Assembly: GCF_905475345.1 (NCBI RefSeq)
Contig: NC_066586.1
Location: forward strand, 3,238,501 to 3,302,500
Origin: Vespula vulgaris
Lineage: Eukaryota; Arthropoda; Insecta; Hymenoptera; Vespidae
DNA: 64,000 nucleotides
Direction of reading: 5' to 3'
A program made the translations under genes and the position numbers. Under the pieces are notes generated by a model that saw nothing but the letters and a program-made list of their open reading frames with translations, was not told the origin of the DNA and searched no databases. Shown piece after piece: positions 25,706-37,352 of this stretch (the stretch's first letter is position 1; each line of letters starts with the position of its first letter).

Positions 25706-26699
25706 CGATTGATTAAAGAAACAATAGGAGTGAAGGAAGGAAAAGAAAATAAAAACAAAAAGAGAAAAAGAAAGAAAAAAGGTTTTATCTCATTCCCTTA
25801 TATTAAAATCATTCCTTTCATTTGCAAGCGCATATTAATTTTAAATCGTAATATTTGTACGAGCGAAAACGTTTTTTGTGCGAACAAAAGTATTACTGTT
25901 TTATCTGTAATATTATATTTATAAATGGATAAAAAGAGATTCTTTAAAAAACAGTATGTTTTCGAAAAAAACCAATTTCATTTCTCCCTTTATAAAAGTA
26001 ACATTTTTACTCGACATATTGTTACAATACGCGTATGTTAATAAATGGAAGGATAAAATTTGAATACTAGAAAAATAGTCGAACGAAATACGACGACGTA
26101 TTATCGAACATTTCTAAACAATTATTATTGACGACATGGAAGTTCGTTCGGCATAAAATTTTTTCGCGCAAAACATGTTGAGATTATATGCGTACCATTT
26201 AATTTCGATCAATTAAGCTTTTAACGCGTTTCGACGTTCCGCGCGACGCTCGGCTAGAATTTTAGCAGAGACGGAGCATAACGTAATTTAATTAGATTTT
26301 CCCCTTACTTCGTTCGCTCTAATTTAATCTCGTTCCACTAGGTTCTACATTCATTGCAATAAGGGCCACGGCACTCCTCCGCGTTCTTTGTTTTCATATC
26401 GTCGAACGGATAAGCACGAGCCGCGATAGATCTCGACGGACGTTCCACGTGCCAGTAGCTTAATTGCTCGGGGATTCGTGCTCTTTATACCTGTTAAACC
26501 GCGAATGTACTCACACCTTTGCACGTGCCACGGCTTCCCTATTACCTATACTTACACAGACGTCCATACACCCACATACATATGTACACAAACGTTTCCA
26601 CGTTTCTATACGAGTATTTTAGCTTATAACCTAATTAGAAGAAAGTCTTATACGCGATCGAGTTGATATGATTTATTCTCAATAACGTACAACATAATT

Positions 26700-26701
<2 letters not shown>

Positions 26702-26742
<41 letters not shown>
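26702..26742. repeat. (AT)n microsatellite
   Basis: About 20 copies. It lies 40 bp from the inverted-repeat element that starts at 26782. Confidence 0.95.
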
Positions 26743-26745
<3 letters not shown>

Positions 26746-26781
26746 TCATGAGAATCTGTGAAAAAGAATTAACTAGTTAAA

Positions 26782-26974
26782 ATACAGGATGTCAGAAAAA
26801 ATTACGATTTTTTCCAATACGAGGAAAATTATTTCTATTTTTTCTTTCTCTTTCCTATACAACGATATCTCTATTTCGTATTGACCGTATTATTTGTTTT
26901 TCTTTTTAACGAGCTCTTATATAGCTTCGCTCCTTTTTCTACAGTCGTAGCGCGATTTTAGAGACACCGTGTAT
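26782..26974. mobile_element. Possible MITE-like element with 12-bp imperfect terminal inverted repeats
   Basis: The left end ATACAGGATGTC (26782-26793) matches at 10 of 12 positions the reverse complement of the right end GACACCGTGTAT (26963-26974). The ends resemble the ACAGGGTGTC termini I remember from many insect DNA-transposon remnants. At 193 bp it has no room for a transposase. No clear target-site duplication was seen. Confidence 0.45.
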
Positions 26975-27158
26975 AATTGATTCCGTGTAAATCGAATTTA
27001 TGGATTCGACGATCCACGCGAATTACCGTCGGCTGTGGTATCTCTGTTATTGCTTTATCGTGTATTAGAGATAGGCAGCGGGAACTTTCCATTTCCTCGT
27101 TTGAAATTCGAAGTACGTTCTCCCGGAGATTTGTGCGAGTCGATCGAAGGGGTGGCGT

Positions 27159-27211
<53 letters not shown>

Positions 27212-27228
27212 CTTACTCTTTCTCTCGT
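27159..27228. repeat. (CT)n microsatellite
   Basis: CT run with ctttct interruptions. Confidence 0.95.
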
Positions 27229-27918
27229 ATTCGCGGAGAATCATCGGATTGAGCTCGCTTCGTACAAACTTGTTTTACAAAGAGAAAGAAGAAAGGAAAT
27301 GAAGAGGGAGAGGAGGATTATAAAGGAGAACAAAGGGGGATGAAGAGAGAGGGAGGAGGAAGTGGAAGTGGAGAAGGAGATGGAGAAGGACGAGGAAGAC
27401 TACAAAGAGAATCCAATAACTTTCATGATCATAAAAGAACTGCGTTATTACATCAAATCAAGGTTAAAACGATGTCTCCTTCGATATCGCCGGATGTAGA
27501 TTGTTCATCGTGCGATTCAAAAGAATTTTCTCTCCTATTATCACCGACGGAATCGTAGCCGATAATTACGGATCTGCGAGTAACAAAAAAAGAAATTAAG
27601 AAAAAGAAGAAAGAAAATGAATAAAGAAAAGAAAGAAAATAACACGGTAACTACGTTTGCGAATCGGTAATCATTAATCGATACTATTTTCTCTCTCACG
27701 GATGAGTTCCTCCTTCGCGTATCTAGCGAATAATTTATATTTGATCGATGTTCATAAATTATTATTACGATCTTATTATTCATCGTGGGTGTTCCTAAAG
27801 CTTCAAAATTCGAGGTTGACCCTCCGGAGAATTCGTACGTGACTCGAACGAAAATTCAGTTTCTTTCCATAAATCGGTAGATCAATCTTGCCGGTTTCTT
27901 GAAGTTCGTTCCAGAAAG

Positions 27919-27919
27919 T

Positions 27920-27950
<31 letters not shown>

Positions 27951-28014
27951 AGAAGGAGGGAAAAAAGAAGAAGAAGGAGGAGTGAAGAAGAAGAAGAAGA
28001 AGAAGAAGCAAAGA
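27919..28014. repeat. (AAG)n array
   Basis: Two AAG runs (27919-27955 and 27979-28008) around an A/G-rich spacer. CT tracts follow at 28140-28192 and 28439-28477. Confidence 0.95.
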
Positions 28015-28436
28015 GGAGAGCATAGAGATAAGAAAGAATGGACGTTGAAACGAGAGAGGGATCGTACGAACGAGCGATGTATCAAATCGGATTCAATATC
28101 TCTCTTGACATTACGTAAAGATGCTATTTCTCGATTCGAGTTTGTCCTCTCTTTCTCTCTCTCTCTCTCTCTTTCTCTCTTTCTTATTCTTCTTTCGTTT
28201 TCTAGCAAATCCTACGACAACCGTTCGACCAAAGCTCTTGCAAACGGTAAATTGAAAAACGTAGCTATATTCGAGAAAAATCCGTTATCGTCCGTCTCTC
28301 AATTTGGATTATCGTTGATTATTATATCTTTGGAAAGCTTAGAAACAGTTGTACCGGCTACTTTCTACTGAAAACTAACGCCTGATGCATCTCTTTCTTC
28401 ATCTATCTCCATATTTTTAACTTTTCCTTGTTTCTC

Positions 28437-28477
<41 letters not shown>

Positions 28478-29364
28478 CGCAGGCAGGTGTATTAAGCGTG
28501 AAATTAAAACGAATAGGATCGTCAACGTCGCGTGTAGAGTTTAATTTAAAAAAGTAGGCCACGATAAACTGCTTCGTGTATGGCATCATAAACTTGGCAT
28601 TATCTTAAAAAATGGGCCTCAAAGAAGTATAAATCCGATCTACGTTATCCGACCCGACGACAGTCTCCTTTCGTTCCCTTCGGACCAACGAGACGATTTT
28701 AAACCCTCGATGAATAACGACCTTGAATTTTACATAAATTTCTACTTACTTTCGTAGCCGAAATCTACAATGTTTTGAACGCTTGATATCTTCAAAAAAA
28801 AAAAGAAAAGAGAAAAAATAATTGTATAATATTGTTGTATTTTTAAAATTAATCTTTGTTAAAAAATCAATTAAACAAGTTATTTTAAATGATAATTTGA
28901 TACAGCTTTCGTATAATAATACCGAACGTTCCGCTCATATTCGAAATTTAAACCACGAGAGATTTTCGTATGCAAGTCGATCGATGAGACGATTTTCTTG
29001 GCTTTCAGGATAAAAAGTGGTTCTTTTCACGAAACTGGGAGTCAGAAAAAAGTGGAAAGAGGAAAAGAGAGGAAAGAAAAGAAGGAAAGAAGGAAAAACG
29101 AACGACCAGTGGATCAAACCGAATCCAATAACTCCTGTGGGATTACAACTCTGACCCGCGGGAGTCTATCGGGTTGGAAGATGAGAGGGATGAGGGACAA
29201 GGGCTGCCGTTGATGTTGCTGGCGTTGTTGGTGGTCGAAGAAGCACGAAGAGGGGAAGAGATCGGCTCGTGGCTTCATTTCGAAGCTTCTGTCGACGAGA
29301 CTTGGTAGCCTTTACTATTTTGCGATACAACAGACGATGACGATCTATATACTATTTGGAATAT

Positions 29365-29386
29365 ATGTGTGTGTGTGTGTGTGTAT
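29365..29386. repeat. (GT)n microsatellite
   Basis: About 10 GT copies, one of few GT runs in the window. A pure (AT)n array of about 26 copies lies at 29468-29519. Confidence 0.9.
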
Positions 29387-29466
29387 GTGCTTTGAGATTT
29401 GACTAGGTTATCCTTGATCTCCTATTAATCGATATATCAATATACATATATTACTATAGTCAATAC

Positions 29467-29467
<1 letters not shown>

Positions 29468-29519
<52 letters not shown>
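29468..29519. repeat. (AT)n microsatellite
   Basis: About 26 uninterrupted AT copies. Confidence 0.95.
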
Positions 29520-29522
<3 letters not shown>

Positions 29523-31441
29523 GCATATTATTATATTCTAATATGTCTGATATTCAGTTCACGTTCCACTTGCCATGAAATATCGAAATTAATAATATAA
29601 TTAAATCATTAGGAATCCTATAATATTTAATGCGATTGAAAATTTCTCACGACTTTTCTTGTTTTGCATGAATACGATTACAAGAATATTCTTAAAGGTA
29701 TTTTGAAAATTCGCCTTCTGTACCGTATCGATTTTCCATTTTCAATGGAACACGCTTGGATAAATCCACGGGCTTGCTTTCGACGACGCGACGGAAGTAT
29801 TTTCGAAAGAAAAGCTTCGAAATCGGGAGGCGAGATATCAAAAGTACCTATAGCCGTGGGCAAAGGTAAGAGCTAGCGGGCAAATGACGAAACACAAACG
29901 GTTGGTACTCAATCACGTTCGCGGTAGGTACAACGATTTTCGTGACGCGCCACGTGAATTCACCGCAAATTGAATTTCTCTGAACGTGGTAGTCTCGTTC
30001 GCTATAGTAAATAGCACACATATATGGATAAACGCATACACAGATAAATACACAGATCTTCGTGCTAGTATTTATCTATACCTATATTTGAGAAGAAGGC
30101 GAAAAGCTTTCGTGACACGGGAATACACACAGACACGGAGATACACATTTGTACGACACAGAAAGAGAGATAGATGCAAGCTACGAAGAAACCGAATAGA
30201 CGCTTCAGCAACCAACGATAGGTATATAACTTATAAGCCTTTCGTGGGATTTTGACAAATCGTCCGAATCCTGTTTCTATTTCTTTGTCTCTTTCTTTCT
30301 CTTTCTCTTTCTTTCTTTCTCGTTTTCTTCTTTCTACATTCCTTCGTGATCCTCTCTTCTAGCCGATAGAGAATTACCTCGGTGACCAGTGGCGTGCCAC
30401 TAAATTCTCATGCCTTGTTTCGGCACAACTTTCCCAACAGTCCTAGTCCTCCTCTTTTCTACAGAATTCTTCATGTTTCTACTGTTTCTATATCTCTCTT
30501 ACCTTCTATTCGAGCACGTAGTTTGTAAAATTTACCAGCCTAGACCAAATACTACCATCTGTAGTAAATTTTTATCTAACTTTCTTTCTTTTTTTTTCTC
30601 TTCTATTTCTTTTTTTTATATCGAATACACAGTCGAAACGAACGAATTCTTTTAATAACTCTCCATCTCTTCTTCCAATTATTCTTTTTTTTGTCGCCGA
30701 TCGTGGACGAATAAACAAACGTCGTTGAAAGTAGAGTCCTATTTACAGTGCAAACCTTATAAATGTCTAAACGGCCATCCACGTTCGTTATCCATTATTT
30801 ATGTATAAAACGTTCGATGGAAACGTAGAGGAAGCTTTTTCATCGATCGATTTGCCATTATATGGTGTCTCGGTCCATGTCTATGTCTGTGTGTTTGTAA
30901 GTAACGTACGTGCATGTTCAACATTGTATGTACAAAAGTTAAGCGCGAACGTAAGTATTAAGTTATGCATAGTTCACCGAACATTTGTCACGAATATGCA
31001 ATATACCCAAGGAGATGCGCATTTAGGTCATGCACGCTATCGCTCATGAATTATCGACCGTTTACGTATGTATATGTATCCATATATATATACATATATA
31101 CATTACATATTGTACAATCTATAGGTTTAGTCTAATTATCAATACACACACGTATTAATCGTCGATGGTTGTGGTTAACGTTTCAAAATTTCTATTTTCT
31201 TAATCCTTGAAGTAACTTATGTTAACATAAAATTCTATATTTAGATTTTGATGAAATAATGGAATAGGAATAATCAAAACTGAACTTTTCAATACGATAT
31301 GACTTAATTGACAGTTGAACGGACATATCTTAGAAAGATTGTTCTATTTATATATTCCTAAAATAAAAATATGTTACAAATGAAAAAAGCAAACGTAAAA
31401 CGTATCAATATCCATAATAATATAAATCGAGAATTACTTAC

Positions 31442-31584
31442 TAACTAAGGTGAGGTAGGGTATACTGTGTTGAAAATGAGGTGGACTACAAGCTTCTTCC
31501 GGTCTTGAAATGGCACTTCCTGTTTGTACCTCTATAACTTGACCGTCTCTTCGATGAAATGCCATACACATGTAACCGCTTCGG
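31442..31584 (-). CDS. Exon 6 (residues 357-405): end of second DUF7044-like module
   Basis: The acceptor is tactcttcacag|c and the donor is tta gtt a|gtaagt. The first base completes Cys357, then RSGYMCMAFHRRDGQVIEVQ. The Y-x-C-M/V motif sits the same number of residues after the split codon as YRC in exon 2 (Y four and C six residues later). The exon continues through Cys388 (EEACSPP) to HSIPYLTLV and one base of Thr405. If the donor were ignored, the frame would meet TAA two codons later, so splicing at gtaagt is required. The intron to exon 5 is only 260 nt. Confidence 0.9.
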
Positions 31585-31844
31585 CTGTGAAGAGTATAAA
31601 TCCATTGAGATACAAAGAACGTACGATAATTCGAGAAGAATATCGTCTTAATTTGGATAGAGAGTATTTCATTTTGAAAAAAATACTTAATTTATATTTA
31701 AAAAGTATTGAAATATAAAGTGTCTCATATTAGAAAAAAAGTTTGATGACCGTTTTTTATTACTTTTCAAACTGATTTATCAATGTTTAAAATATATCAA
31801 ATATAAATAATACATTAGAAACAATAATGAATTATAAAAATTAC
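31585..31844 (-). other. Intron 5 (260 nt, between exons 5 and 6)
   Basis: The donor is gtaatt and the acceptor is ctcttcacag. It is AT-rich, has no feature of note, and splits the second DUF7044-like module. Confidence 0.85.
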
Positions 31845-32142
31845 CATCCAACTGTGAAATGGGCAACCAGCATGATCATTATCATGCCCTGAGCAGGGTT
31901 CGTCTGTTTTATAATATTGCAGAGAATTTTCACATCTTGATCCTCTTGTCCAGGAATATGCTGTCCATCCAAAGAGCCACCGTCGAACCTGGAGGAACTA
32001 CCGTTTGATCGAGCTACGTGAAGGGAAGCGTTTCTAGGATGAAAGGTATAGGATCTTGCGAGATCTAGTGTGTGCCATGTGAGTCCTCCGCTACTGTGAC
32101 CAGTCAGCCAATTCGGGAACGAGCATTTGCCTGGTGATGAGA
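31845..32142 (-). CDS. Exon 5 (residues 258-357): start of second DUF7044-like module
   Basis: The acceptor is tttgtgttgcag|tc and the donor is gtt gga tg|gtaatt. The exon opens SSPGKCSFPNWLTG, echoing CTFPPRWEG of exon 1, then runs TWHTLDLARSYTFHPRNASL with an N-A-S sequon. A Gly/Ser-rich stretch with a second sequon (NGS) follows. It closes with a hydrophobic strand (GMIMIMLVAHFTVG) and two bases of Cys357. It is about twice as long as exon 1, mostly through the Gly/Ser/Asp linker around residues 302-330. Its exit phase (2) is the same as that of exon 1. Confidence 0.9.
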
Positions 32143-32929
32143 CTGCAACACAAACGGATCAAAGTCAAACTCTGGTACAGTAATAGAACCTTCATTACGG
32201 CTCTCCTACCTTAACAGTGTACTTATATAACGTTATAACGTTTCTATTGGTTCTAATCCATTAAAATACATTTTGGATCGAGAATAGAAAATGTTGAATG
32301 ATGTAATTTTAATTGATGATAATATAATTATATAAGATATCAAACTACATTATTATATCAGTTAGAATCAATGTTTAAATGTCGGTCAATGTTTAATATC
32401 TGAAATAGAATATATCATTTTTGCTACCCTACGACAATTTCTTTATCTTTTATGAGCTTAAAATTTGAAGGATGAAAAGTGTTATTCCGGTCTTTTTGAA
32501 GGGAGAAATGAGAGAAAAGGGTTAAGAAGGTTTAAGGGAGAAAGGTGAACGGATGGAGCAAGAAAAAAGAAAGAAAAGGGGTGAATAGAAGGGTGGAGGG
32601 ATGGGCTGACAGAGTGCACGTTCGTACGGCCGCTTTTATGGCGCGTAAAAGCATTGTTGCACGACGTGGAAAAGAATGGAAATAATTCAGGCGCTCTTTC
32701 GATAAGTCCGCCGACGCGAGCGGCCGAAACACAAATTCCTCGATCGTAAAAATCGAATGGTGCTTTCTCTCCATCCCTCGATCTCACTCTCACTCTTGTT
32801 CTCTCTCTCTTTCTCGCTCGCTACCTTCGTTCCCCAAGCTCGTTCACTTTTTTGTCTCTCTTTCCCTCTATGAGCTTTCTCGTTCGTCGTTTCCTCTTCC
32901 TCCTTCTTCTTCCTCCGTATGTACTCACG

Positions 32930-32972
32930 GTAGGTAGGTAGGTAGGGAGGTAGGTAGGTAGGTAGGTAGGTA
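32930..32972. repeat. (GGTA)n microsatellite in intron 4
   Basis: About 10 copies of ggta with one gggagg interruption. On the plus strand each unit reads as a donor-like word (aggta), but the gene is on the other strand. Confidence 0.95.
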
Positions 32973-34164
32973 TAGCTAATTCGAATTTTAACGACGACGA
33001 TAAAATCGCGCGGGGACATAGAAATGGCGGCTTGAACTTCGGTGCTTTTCTTTATTACCGAGTTACGCCGTAGCGTGTCTATATGTGTGTGTGTGTATTA
33101 TGCTTGGCCGAACAGGTAACTAACTACTTCTTTCCCACTCCCTTTCCCTCTCTCTCTCTCTTTTTTCTTTTTTCTTTCCATGGCAATTTCCATCGGGTTC
33201 GTATTTAATGCGCCGATTATCCACGCAGCATGTCAATTCACGACTCGAGCTATCATCGATTTTTCTCTCTCCGTCCTTGCTTTGGACACAAGAGATAGGT
33301 CACTGTCACGTAAGAGAGACTCTCGCAGAAAATGTATGCACTCTATATACATCCGTGTGATATCATCGTTTAAGCGATCCTCGAGCAACTCCAAGCGTCC
33401 CGTTGAATTATACGGAGAAGGAAATTTCGTGTCGAGCGAGGAAAAGGAAAATATGAGCACCGGTCGAGGCTCGATATTGTACTCCGAAAGAAAAATAGAG
33501 AATGCATGTACCGTCTCGTATTTCGAGTAGGTATACATATGTATGTACATACGTGTACGAAGAACAATAATAGCACATATGCGAGTAATCCTTTTTTTCT
33601 TTACAGAGATATTCTATCAGTACGATCCTTTGTCCAAAACAACATTTCCATCCATTTTATACCACGATAATACGAATTTATTATAGATTCAAACTTCCCT
33701 CTCTCTCTCTCTTTCTCTCTTTCGTTTTTGCTTTTTACGATGGCCCATCTTCCGTAAAACGTTTCTTATTCGTGCAAAAGCGGCATCCTTCTCTTTCTCT
33801 CTGGCTTTTCATTCGCTTCATAAACCTAATGTCTACGAAGGAGAAACTCGCGATGCGCCCGCAAAACTCGATATCTCGGGACGTGGCAATTTCTGTAACA
33901 CCACTTTTTACAACGAAGAAAACGCTTCTTGGGTTCTGGTTACTCATCTACGAGATGACTTTCTCGCTTCCTGGCGCCCAACTTCTTCTCACAGTTCTCC
34001 TTCTTTTTCTCCTCCTACTCTTCCTCCTCTTCTTCTTTCTCCTACCATCCTTTTTCCATCCTTTTTCTTGAATCTTCACACTACCTTTCGTTTCTCGCAC
34101 AGGAGACAAGAGATTCCTGGTAGAGTTTCTGCGTTACAAGATATCTTCCTTCTGTCCATCCACC

Positions 34165-34168
<4 letters not shown>

Positions 34169-34206
<38 letters not shown>
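34169..34206. repeat. (CT)n microsatellite in intron 4
   Basis: About 19 uninterrupted CT copies. Confidence 0.95.
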
Positions 34207-34208
<2 letters not shown>

Positions 34209-35473
34209 GTTCTCTCTCTTTGTTATCTTTCAGGTTTTATTTTTTTCTCTTCTTCCCCTTCATCCAGATTTTCTACGTCTATGAAAACGTATTCGAAGTA
34301 TCTGTCCCTTCGATTCTAATTCGGCGATTAATCGATACGATTGAAATCAATTAAGAATAAGATAGAAAGAGAGAACATAGAAAAGGATAGAAGCAAAGGA
34401 TAATCCAATGTTAATTCATTTCTCTTTCTATTTGACTATCTTCTTTCATCTTATTTCCTTCCGCTCTCTTTCGCACATCTCTCCTGCAATGCCTACTACG
34501 AAGCTCCTCGAACTGGTCTTTTTCTTTCTCATTTTGTACTTTTTTTCCAAGCAGCTCGTGCTCGTCCTCTCACAAGTTCTATCCGCGTGTCGTTGACTCC
34601 GCACTCGACTTAAAACGATTCGTGAAAGAAAGTGGCAACTGTAGAGGATAGTGGATAAGAAGAGAAAGGGGGAGAGAGAGAGAGAGAGAGAAAGGAGGGG
34701 AGGGAGGAAGAAAGAAAGAAAGGGATAGAGAACGAAACGAGAGGAAGATACAGAAAACCCACCGAAGTGAAATCCGTTAACGAAGTTTGCCCTGAGACTG
34801 TACGTACTAAGATACGGGTTTGTAAACTGAAAATGAGGAGCACGGGAGTAAGTGGAAATGAAAAAAAAAAGAAAAAGAAAAAGAAAAGGAAAGAAAAAAG
34901 GAAAAAAGAAAAAAGAGAAAGGAAAGAAAGGAGGTCGCGCTTAGTACGGTGTAAATATTCTCTCTTTTTTATATTCGCGATCGTTAGTCGAAGTCAATAC
35001 GTTGACACGTTTGATCAGTGAACCCTCATCAAAGAAAAGAAATATTTTTCGTTTGTCGAATATCGAGAAAAAAGGTCGAGAGATCGATCTTTCTCTCCCT
35101 TTCTTCTTGCCTTCTCCGTCATGAAATAAAAATTGAGAATCGGCGTCGATAGTTACGAGCGTAGAAACGCGGATATTTTCGAACACGAATCGGAGAATCA
35201 TATTTTTAGAGGAGCGTTTACGATAAGTGGCCGATTATTGGCCTTCGCATACTCGACGATCGTTTTATATGGACCATTCGCTCGGACCGATAAATCTCTT
35301 GAACGGACTCGTTCCTTGGGATTCTCGAGTTTGGTCGTGCTTCGTTCGAATAATTTTAAACGGATGTTTTTGTGGAAGATCGAAAGGTTTCGAAAAAGAG
35401 AAAAGATAAAAACGTTTTGCCATTTTATGATTTAACGGAGAATTTTAAATCGAAAGATCTACTATCGGTTCAC

Positions 35474-35791
35474 CTTTCTTCAAGGTCATTGTCCTAGAAC
35501 CCTCCATAGGACTGGAAAGGCCATTGCAAGTAGCGTCGCCACTCTGAGCCACCCGGTATATGTCGGCCGCGCCCTCGGGCACCGGTCCACTCGGTAGGGC
35601 GACGTCATGATGCATGGCGCCCATGCCCATGGCAGCCCTGTTTAGATTGCCCTGCACCGTCTGACTGGCCTTCTCGTAGACGAAGCATCGGTATCGATCT
35701 TCGTTGCTCGACGCGTGGTTGTGATGTAAACGGCCGACGAGGTACCGGCTGCTACCCTCCTTCCATGTGGCCAGGCACTCGAGCTCCTCCA
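35474..35791 (-). CDS. Exon 4 (residues 152-258): first DUF7042-like module
   Basis: The acceptor is gtgtttccag|tg and the donor is aag aaa g|gtgaac. The start EELECLATWKEG and the later DRYRCFVYEKA are the two landmarks of the module: C-x-x-x-W near the start, then a (K/R)YRC(F/W)-x-Y core. A Gly/Ala/Met-rich linker (AAMGMGAMHHDVALPSGP) follows, then SGDATCNGLSS, equivalent to the terminal Cys of the module in relatives. The base composition is clearly richer in GC than the surrounding introns. The last base g plus tc of exon 5 gives Val258. Confidence 0.9.
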
Positions 35792-36520
35792 CTGGAAACA
35801 CGCGAATTTACGTTCCCGTGAATTCGCGGCTTTATACGAAAATAAAGATTCTCGATACACCCTTTATAACGTATTGTTACTTTCAATCTTGTTTTCTTAC
35901 CATCTATCTATCGTTATCAGAGATTAATGTTTATAGGGGGAAAAAGTAATGAATTATAAATAAAAGTTTACCTGTCAGTTGACACAACATTGTTAATATT
36001 TACCGATGTATATATTTTATATATGTAATTCATTTGCAAATAAAACGAAAAATTAGAATCGAACGTTGTTGACGAATGAAATATTTATTTACATGTTTAC
36101 AAATATATGAATTATTTTCCGAACAAATTTGTGAATACGTTCGAACGAACCAAGATATAAAATTTTAGTCTTCCATCGATTCATGATCGTTACGTAGATA
36201 CTTGTCGCGTATAGATAATTTTCAATTTTATTTGGAAACAAATTAAATTCGTTAAAATCGAACGGGAAATTGAAGTTCTCTTTTTAAATTGAAACATTTT
36301 TATTTCAACGGGTACAAGCTGAATGCGTTTTAAACGTGAGGAATTTAATGTCACGTACAGAGACGTGCACGATCGATGCTAGGAAATATTTCACGACGAT
36401 TTCCTCGACGATCTTCGAACTTTGGTGAAAATACTTTTAGAAACTGACGTCGTGCGCAAAGCGACGATTCTCCGTTAATGAAAAGATCTTCACATCTTGG
36501 TACCATCGCTCGAAGGCTAA

Positions 36521-36548
36521 AATCGTCTTCGTCCTCGTCATCGTCGTT

Positions 36549-36620
<72 letters not shown>

Positions 36621-36622
36621 TA
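36521..36622. repeat. (CGT)n microsatellite in intron 3
   Basis: About 100 bp of CGT with few variant units. A related but inverted (ACG)n-like stretch follows at about 36643-36700, so the two halves could form a stem. Confidence 0.95.
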
Positions 36623-36869
36623 TCGGCACTGCTTTGTACATACAACGACGATGACGACGACAACGACGACGACGGCGACAACGATGAAGACGATGACAAC
36701 GGCACAGGCTCGCACAAGAGATAGCTCGTTCTTGTACCATCGAGAATCATAAACCCTGTGACTGAGAGTCTCTATACCCGATCGCGAAAGAACTTTTACG
36801 GAAGTGTAAACGGATGGTTGGAACTATCTATAAAAAAAAGAAGAAAAAAAAACGAAAGAGAGTACGTTG

Positions 36870-37172
36870 TGACTTAAACGGAGAGAGAAAAAGAGAAATG
36901 GACACTGAGAAAAAGGAGAAAGGAAAAATAGAGTGGAAAAACGGAATGGGAAGAGACGAATGAAAGAATGGCAGAAAGAGATAGAGAGGAAAAGAGAAAG
37001 AGAGAGAGAGAGAGACAGAGAGAGTGAGAGAGAAAGAGAAAGAGAAAGAGAAAGAGTAAGAGTAAGAAGAAAGGGAAGCTGAAAGTCCGAGGAGTAAGAA
37101 ATCGAGTCGAGAGGAGTGACCAGAGAAAGAAAGAAAGAGAGAAAAAGAGAGAAAAAAAGAGAGAGAGAGAGA
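36870..37172. repeat. (GA)n/(GAAA)n purine block in intron 3
   Basis: Some 300 bp dominated by purines on the plus strand with several pure GA runs. It reads as a polypyrimidine block on the gene strand. Confidence 0.9.
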
Positions 37173-37269
37173 TTTCCGGCTGAAAAACGATACCCCGATT
37201 TCAAGCTGTCGCCGCAGGATCGTTCGGGATCGTACTTTTGCTAGAGCAGTGAAAGATCCTTTGTGGAAA

Positions 37270-37352
37270 AGAGACGACGACAACGACGACGACAACGAAG
37301 ACGACGACGACGAGGACGACGACGACGAGGACGACTACGACGAGAACGACGA
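37270..37352. repeat. (GAC)n array in intron 3
   Basis: Units gac, gacgag and gaacgac. This is the third trinucleotide array of the CGT/ACG class in the window. Confidence 0.9.

Larger units (their letters stand above)
5197..31441 (-). other. Intron 6 (26.2 kb, between exons 6 and 7)
   Basis: The donor is gtaagt at 31441 and the acceptor is ctgtttcag ending at 5197. The phase (Thr405, a|cg) shows exons 6 and 7 can be joined directly with nothing missing. I found no nested gene on either strand: open frames here are short and dominated by Ser/Leu/Phe or Arg/Glu from microsatellites. Contents are many CT/GA tracts, AT arrays, a CGT array, small inverted repeats at 8906 and 25656, a likely short inverted-repeat element at 26782-26974, and GC-richer islands near 6720-6970, 9085-9300 and 19195-19380. 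Confidence 0.8.
32143..35473 (-). other. Intron 4 (3.3 kb, between exons 4 and 5)
   Basis: The donor is gtgaac and the acceptor is gtgttgcag. It contains a (GGTA)n array, CT tracts and a purine-rich A/G block at 34855-34935. No coding sequence was recognised. Confidence 0.8.

Noticed and set aside
31431..31441. Stop codon right after LVSK in the exon 6 frame, suggesting a shorter protein
   Set aside because: A consensus gtaagt donor precedes the stop, and splicing there joins exon 7 in frame within the same protein family pattern.
36351..36740. Long open frames over the (CGT)n array coding poly-Asp or poly-Arg
   Set aside because: They are the direct product of a triplet repeat in an intron. 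There are no flanking domains or splice support.
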